Assembly: GCF_011745365.1 (NCBI RefSeq)
Contig: NW_024468915.1
Coordinates: forward strand, 908,653 to 972,652
From: Cryphonectria parasitica EP155
Lineage: Eukaryota > Ascomycota > Sordariomycetes > Diaporthales > Cryphonectriaceae
DNA: 64,000 nt
Direction of reading: 5' to 3'
Below the pieces are notes generated by a model. The model was not told the DNA's origin. It searched no databases and saw only the letters and a program-made list of their open reading frames with translations. Below are positions 59,032 to 64,000 of this stretch, piece after piece (the stretch's first letter is position 1; each line of letters opens with the position of its first letter). Position numbers and translations under genes: made by a program.

Positions 59032-60733
59032 TTAGAAGGTAATCTTCTTGCCCTGGAAGCCGCCTCCACGGGGGCCACCACGTCCACCGCGGTCACCGAA
59101 CCCACCACGCGAGGAGCCACCACGACCGCCTCTGCCGCCGCCACCACCACGGCCACCGAAGCCACCACGGCCGCCAAAGTCACCACGGCCACCACGACCA
59201 CCACCGCGGCCACCGAAGCCGCCACGTCCGCCGCCGTTGTCAGGCCTGCCGCTAGCAAAGTCCAGGCGGATGCCGCGGCCCATCAGGTCGGCGCCCTGAA
59301 GCTGCTCGACAACGGACTTGGCATCCTCGACAGAGTGGAAGCTGACGTAACCGAAACCCTTGAAGCGGCCGGTTTCCCTACGGATAGTTAGTACGAGCTA
59401 TAATGCGATTGCGATGCTGGAATAAAGAACTTACTGCTCAGTAGGCAGGCGGAGGCTCTTGACGCTGGCAACCTCGTTGAAGAAGGCAGACACGGACTCC
59501 TCGTCAACCTGGAAAGAAAGGTTGCCGACGAAGAGGGTGTCGCTCTCAGGGCTCATCTCGTCGTTGTACTTCTTGGCGCGGTCGTTGGCGCGAGCAGTGG
59601 GATCCTGCTGCTTGGGCTTGCCGGTAGAGAGGTCGATTCTCATGTCACGGCCGTCGAGGAAGGCACCTTGCTTCTCCTCGAGGGCAGCCTTGGCGTTCTC
59701 AGCAGTGTCGAAGTCGACGTAACCGAAGCCACGAGGACGGCCTTCTTGGTTGCTGATGATGCGAGCGCCAGTGATGCCGGCGTTGTTCTGGAACTCCTCG
59801 TAGAGCATGTTGTCGTCAACCTTCCAGCTCAGGTTGCCAACGAAGAGCGTGGAGCTCTCGCCGGAAGCATCGTCAGTCTTGGTCTTCTTGGCAAAAGTCT
59901 CCTCTTCGTCATCGGCCTTGCGCTTCTTGGAAGGAGCCTCGGTCTTCTCCTCAGCAGACTCAGACTCGGACTCGTCAGAGTCGTCGGAGTCGCTGTCGGA
60001 AGAGTCACTGTCTTCCTCATCGGACTAATCATAGGCAATAGATTAGCTTTGTGCACGAGCAGCCATGAATCCGCTACGACAGTCGACTTACGCTATCTTT
60101 CTTGGCCTCCTTCTTTGTCTCCTTCTTGGCAGCAGCAGGCTTAGGCTTCTTCTCCTCCTCGTCGGAAGAGTCGTCGCTGTCGCTGCTCTCGGAATCGTCG
60201 CTGTCCTCCTCGTCGGACTGCGTGCGCATAAAAAATTAGCCAGAGTTATTTGTAGTGCTGCGAGTGACTAAACTTACGCTCTCCTTGGCAGCCTTAGCAG
60301 CCTTGACAGCCTTCTTAGCAGGAGTGGGCTTGGCCTCCTCCTCGCTATCGCTGTCGCTGTCATCCTCATCATCATCCTCTGAATCAGACGAGTCGGAAGT
60401 CTCAGCATCAGCCTTGACACCGTTCACCTTGCCATTGACCTTGCCATTGACCTTGGGCGCGGCCTTGGTAGTCTCCTCCTCAGACTCGGACTCGGACGTC
60501 GAGCTGTCAGCTTCAGAGTCAGAGGAAGCAGAGGAATCAGAGTCCTCATCAGACTCAGAGTCGGAGGACTCCTCCTTCTTGGACTTCTTGCTGGGAGTGG
60601 CCTTCTTGGCGATCTCCTTGGCCGTGGCCTTCGCCTTGGACTTGGGGGTCGCAACAGACTTGGTGACAGCGGCATTCTTGACGGGCGCGGCGGCCTTGGC
60701 CTTGCTGCCCTTGGACTCCTTGACTTTACCCAT
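59032..60733 (-). CDS. Nucleolin-like protein NSR1/gar2, 4 exons
   Basis: Nucleolar RNA-binding protein for pre-rRNA processing. Exons 60733-60278, 60217-60092, 60024-59435 and 59377-59032 join in frame to 505 aa. The start MGKVKESKG is Lys-rich. Residues about 60-240 alternate Lys/Ala-rich basic blocks with Ser/Asp/Glu acidic tracts (expected casein kinase II targets). Two RRMs follow: RRM1 from about 253 with TLFVGNLSWKV and GFGYVDF, and RRM2 from about 357 with TLFVGNLSFQV and, spanning the last intron, GFGYVSF. The C-terminus is a Gly/Arg-rich RGG tail (about 440-505), ending GKKITF. Introns fall between acidic tracts. Divergent from a complex I gene. Confidence 0.95.
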
Positions 60734-61214
60734 AATGAATAGATGGAAAAAATGGAATGTGTCAATGGAAAATTGATAAAAGGGCGAGGGGGGATGGGAC
60801 TGGGAGTGCACGCAACAATAGAAATGAAAGAGGAAGAGAAAGGTAGGAAGAAATCGAAAATTTCTAGAGGCGCAGATGGTGGGAGGGGCAAAAGAAAAGG
60901 ATTGGAAAAACTGCGCCTGCAGATTTATCTTAACCGAGAGAAACTTTTAAGCGGGTCTGCGGAGTCATGTCCGTCGGCAGGCAAAAAGCCGTACTATGTG
61001 ATGCACGGACCACCACCTGCATAACGAAGTTGACGGGTTTGGGGTCGCGGAAGCTCGAGATCCAGTGAGCAGGCTCACATATCAAAGCAACCAACCATCC
61101 AAGAAAACTGAATCGACGGCCGGCGACCCTCTCTCCTCCCACCGTCATAGATCGACAGACGTATCTCGATACGACCTTGCATCCGTCGCCCGGCCAGCAA
61201 AAGCACGCAACAAA
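60734..61214. promoter_or_regulatory. Divergent promoter, nucleolin / complex I PDSW subunit
   Basis: About 480 bp shared by two head-to-head genes. A/G-rich towards nucleolin (its C/T-rich leader). No further coding region. Confidence 0.55.
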
Positions 61215-61637
61215 ATGCCGACCCCCGAGTCCGCGGCTTTCCTGGCCAAGAAGCCGACCGTTGCCCCGACCTTTGACGGCGTGGACTACGATGACAACAA
61301 GGCGCTGAAGCAGGCCCAAGACGCCGTCATCAGGGAGCAGTGGGTGCAGGTCATGATGGGCCGGCTAGTCAGGGAGGAGCTGAGCAAGTGTTACTACCGG
61401 GAGGGCGTCAACCATCTGGAGAAGTGCGGTCCGCTGCGAGGTTAGTGATGTCCAGGCATATGGAAGAGGGACTCAGGCCCTTTAATTCTTCCTAGATGGC
61501 CCGAGCCCCGGAGTTACTTGATTTCATGAGGCAATGGCTGACTGGACTGAACAGAGAAATATCTACAACTGCTCGAGAAGGCCAAGGTCAGGGGCTACCT
61601 CTTCGAGCAACAAAACTTCATCGGGAAGAAGCAATGA
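61215..61637 (+). CDS. NADH:ubiquinone oxidoreductase PDSW/NDUFB10-like subunit
   Basis: Accessory subunit of respiratory complex I (N. crassa 12.3 kDa type). Exons 61215-61440 and 61555-61637 give 102 aa. Features: no long presequence, FDGVDYDDNKALKQAQDAVIREQWVQV, and conserved CYYREGVNHLEKC in which two Cys sit about a helix apart, as in the family, for a disulfide-type arrangement. After the intron comes KYLQLLEKAKVRGYLFEQQ and a basic end IGKKQ. The intron has a GTTAGT donor and an AACAG acceptor; acceptance of this short second exon rests on family conservation. Same strand as the mL54 gene, about 490 bp upstream of it. Confidence 0.88.
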
Positions 61638-62129
61638 GTTTTCCAAGTGTTTGGAACATATGGAGAGTTGCACCACTGAATTCGTGCCATGTTCGGCGGC
61701 GCGAGTGTCTGGGTAGAGAGGGATAAAACTCAGGGAGACAATAGGCCGATAGCATTATGACGGGTATCGACAGAATCACGTCTCCGAATCCGTATACCAA
61801 CAAGATGAATTAACAAAACCACAGTGATCAATTTTTCTGGCCACAGTCTTATTTTCTTTAATTCTTTGTTTATTTGTTTTCTCTCCCCGAAAACTGTCTT
61901 TTGAACGAGAAGCGTAGACGTAGCAAGTCCTGGACGTGACCCTCCTAAGCAAGTACGTAGTACCAACTAGATGCCGCCTGTAGTACTAAAACTACAGTGC
62001 CGGCGGCTCGGTGCCGGCCCAGAAATTTCGGAACTCTGCAGCGACCTTCAACTTCAGCGATTATATCCACCCACGAATTGAACCTGCATCCAAACCCCCA
62101 ACACCCATGCACGGGAAAACCACACCACC
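61638..62129. other. Intergenic region, complex I subunit / mL54
   Basis: 3' flank of the complex I gene and promoter of the ribosomal gene. No coding region is seen. Confidence 0.5.
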
Positions 62130-62828
62130 ATGATCTGCAGGACATGTATACAAAGGGCCACGGCCCTAGGCCGTCGCTCAATCCTACCAAAAGCACCCAT
62201 ACGAAGAGCTTTCTCCACCACATTAGCACCCAGACAGGCTGCGCCCGCAGACGCAACAGTGGCCGACGCGACAGCAGCAGCAGCAGATGAATCGGCGGCG
62301 CGGTCTACGTGCCCGCCAGGGACAGTGCTGAACGGTCTCAACTACTTCAAGGGCAAGACGGACCCCGTTGCGCTGCGCGACGACGAGTACCCAGAGTGGC
62401 TGTGGTCGTGTCTGGACGTGCAGAAGAGGATGGACGCCGAGGCAGACGAGGGCGCAGGCGATGAGTTCTGTATGTACTAAATTCCCTATAAGCGCCTCAC
62501 CCCCCCCCCCCGGCGGGGGGGACCCTTTAACCTAGCCATCTACTAACACAAGTGACCACCTCCTCTTCTAGCCAAATCCAAGAAACAGCGTCGAATCGCC
62601 GCCAAGCGTCAGCGGTCCCTTGAGGCGCAGGTCCTGGCCACAGGCAACCTCGAGGCGCTGGCACCCAAGATACCGCTGCAGCAGCAGTCCATCAACCTCC
62701 CTGGGTCGCCGGATGGTGGTGTGGAGGGTGCGCTGGAGGCGGCGGGCTCGCGCGAGGAGTTGAGGAAAGCGATGCGCAAGGAGAGAAAGGCCAAGATCAA
62801 GGAGGCCAACTACCTCAAGTCTATGTAA
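62130..62828 (+). CDS. MRPL37: Mitochondrial large-subunit ribosomal protein mL54
   Basis: Component of the mitoribosome large subunit. Exons 62130-62469 and 62572-62828 join to 198 aa. The N-terminal about 35 residues (MICRTCIQRATALGRRS, RRAFSTTLAPRQ) form a mitochondrial presequence with typical Arg spacing. The family core is GTVLNGLNYFKGKTDPVALRDDEYPEWLW, with the YPEWLW signature. The second exon is basic and helical, with SKKQRRIAAKRQ and KAMRKERKAKIKEANYLKSM. The intron carries a C12 tract next to a G7 tract. The yeast name MRPL37 is used for the same family. Confidence 0.92.
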
Positions 62829-63250
62829 AGAGGTCAGTTTGTGGTCCGGGCTATGACGGCGTGGGCTTGAAGGCAATGCATATCAGCAGCCCACACATGA
62901 TGGGCCAGAGGGTAGTTGTACATTATGGATACGCGCGTGACCTTCGATGGTCCACTAAGACGCCCTGACATGAAGCTGCCAAATGTAAGCAAGCTGCATG
63001 CTCAGGTTAACACAATTATATATGATGTTTTAACAATGCAATCACCATAATGAATGAACTGGCGACGCTCCCCTGCTTAACCATGGTGTATAACTCAAAA
63101 GACTGAGTATCAGTTGCCTCCAGGCATGTAGCAACAGGTTCCCCCGCGGCTAGCATCTAAAAATTTGTCTTCGCTGAGAAGAACGCACACATTATCTCGA
63201 GCACCCCCCGAGCCTTGCAAACATGCAGATTTCTAGCTCGTCGATCAATA
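62829..63250. other. Convergent intergenic region, mL54 / TAF7
   Basis: Short 3' flanks of two convergent genes. I see nothing else. Confidence 0.5.
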
Positions 63251-64000
63251 CTAATCGTCCTCTTCGTCCTCGGGTGGCTCCTCTCCGATCGAGGCCAGTT
63301 TGAGACGCATGTCCTCGTGAAGACCCTTGAGGCGTGACTGTAGTTTGTTTTTGATGAGAGGATTCTGCGCAGGGGGGAGCTGCAATTGGCGCTTGAGTTC
63401 CGCAATCTGCCGGCCGATGTCCCTGACCTCGTCCCGGACGCCTCTGACATGCTCGCGCCGTTCTCTCTCTGCAGGATCCAGGTCCTCGTCGGACTCCTCG
63501 TCGTCATCATCGTAATCCTCTCCGCTCTCGCCGTCCCCAAAGAGCTCGTCATCGTCATCTTGGTTCTCCCCAGCCTGGGCCGCCGCAGCCGGCGTCTCGG
63601 CAGAGGCGACCGGTGTAGCACCCTCTTCAGCCGGCGTATCCATGGTGAACACGTCTTCCATACTCGCGTCGAGCTCCCGTTGCAGTTCAGCTTCGAGGTC
63701 ACCATGCTCGAAGCCATTCTCGAGTCCTTCCACCTCCTCGAGCTCGCCTTCCGCATCCTCCTCGCCCTCTGCATCGAGTGTGTCAGCACCCGGTGTGTCG
63801 ATCTGCATGGTGCCACGCCGCTCGCCGATATATTCGAACCGGGTCCTGACAGCGGCCTTGTCGAGTTTGAGAAGCCTCTCGACTTCTTTCTCCTTATTAT
63901 CAATCTCGCTCTTGTGCAAGCGCTTGCGGAATCTGCGGTGAACCGCGTCATGCATGGGAGGTGTCAGCCCATGCGGCCATCTGTATCCATCAAAGAGGAC
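63251..64000 (-). CDS. TAF7: TFIID subunit TAF7 (C-terminal part, runs off window)
   Basis: Subunit of TFIID, acting in RNA polymerase II initiation. The frame is open to the right edge, so the gene starts outside the window; 249 aa plus stop are visible. At the edge, DGYRWPHGLTPPMH followed by RRFRKRL is the conserved end of the TAFII55 N-terminal domain. The rest is acidic and disordered (long Asp/Glu runs, ELFGDGE), followed by a C-terminal coiled coil (RDEVRDIGRQIAELKRQL) and an acidic end. The ATG at 63955 is internal to the conserved domain and is not the start. Confidence 0.9.
   Translation of the reverse strand, partial: VLFDGYRWPHGLTPPMHDAVHRRFRKRLHKSEIDNKEKEVERLLKLDKAAVRTRFEYIGERRGTMQIDTPGADTLDAEGEEDAEGELEEVEGLENGFEHGDLEAELQRELDASMEDVFTMDTPAEEGATPVASAETPAAAAQAGENQDDDDELFGDGESGEDYDDDDEESDEDLDPAERERREHVRGVRDEVRDIGRQIAELKRQLQLPPAQNPLIKNKLQSRLKGLHEDMRLKLASIGEEPPEDEEDD

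Noticed and set aside
1..64000. Transposons, RIP-degraded repeats, CRISPR arrays, rRNA
   Set aside because: No transposase or retroelement RT was seen (the only RT motifs are TERT), no long repeat pairs or direct repeats with spacers, and no AT-rich RIP-like blocks. I cannot run a repeat search, so small fragments could be missed.
1..64000. tRNA genes
   Set aside because: No convincing A-box/B-box pair with clover-leaf pairing was found by eye; a tRNA scan would settle it.

Overview
This window is nuclear DNA of a filamentous ascomycete, most likely a Sordariomycete. The evidence is the gene set (telomerase reverse transcriptase, Ras-associating/LRR adenylate cyclase, RTC4-like protein, fungal wax-synthase-like acyltransferase, complex I PDSW subunit), short GT-AG introns of about 50-110 bases, GC-rich exons, and intergenic DNA full of microsatellites and homopolymer tracts. 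No genus can be named from sequence alone. No operons, CRISPR arrays, intact transposons, rRNA genes or convincing tRNA genes were seen.

Layout. 1-1.9 kb: no supported gene. 1.9-6.1 kb (+): telomerase reverse transcriptase in seven exons. 6.5-8.4 kb (-): MBOAT/wax-synthase-like membrane acyltransferase. 10.1-17.6 kb (-): very large adenylate cyclase (about 2265 aa). 17.6-21.9 kb: gene-empty stretch rich in microsatellites. 21.9-23.8 kb (-): RTC4-domain nuclear protein. 24.5-25.9 kb (-): dynamitin (dynactin p50), divergent from 26.5-26.8 kb (+): molybdopterin synthase small subunit. 26.9-27.4 kb (-): small PSI-domain membrane protein, found only after splicing two exons. 28.0-30.7 kb (-): COG4. 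31.9-35.3 kb (-): PMR1-type Ca/Mn ATPase. 36.3-37.3 kb (-): orphan, possibly PD-(D/E)XK-like protein. 38.9-40.9 kb (+): RAD21/SCC1 cohesin kleisin. 41-44.2 kb: pyrimidine-rich gene-poor DNA. 44.3-45.8 kb (+): unrecognised basic/serine-rich protein. 46.6-47.5 kb (-): probable Tma17/Adc17-like proteasome chaperone, divergent from 48.2-50.5 kb (+): GMP synthase in nine exons. 51.1-52.8 kb (+): mitochondrial-type rhomboid. 54.8-56.3 kb (-): unrecognised single-pass membrane protein. 59.0-60.7 kb (-): nucleolin/NSR1, divergent from 61.2-61.6 kb (+): complex I PDSW subunit, followed by 62.1-62.8 kb (+): mitoribosomal protein mL54. 63.3-64.0 kb (-): TAF7, running off the right edge.

The genes are mostly unrelated housekeeping functions (telomere maintenance, cAMP signalling, dynein motor, molybdenum cofactor, Golgi trafficking and ion supply, cohesion, purine synthesis, mitochondrial translation and respiration, ribosome biogenesis, transcription). 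Apart from divergent gene pairs sharing promoters there is no obvious pathway cluster. COG4 and PMR1 both act at the Golgi; TERT and the RTC4-like gene both have telomere-linked names, but they are 16 kb apart and functional coupling is not shown.

I did not find a clear new multi-gene system. The most interesting items are the small PSI-domain/dileucine membrane protein, the Tma17-like chaperone candidate, a rhomboid with an altered GxSG motif, a MoaD-like protein ending Ser-Gly, a repeated CCCACAG motif downstream of the nucleolin gene, and the many long poly-C/poly-G tracts in non-coding DNA. Exon boundaries were derived by hand from splice consensus, reading-frame continuity and family conservation; none has been tested with transcripts.
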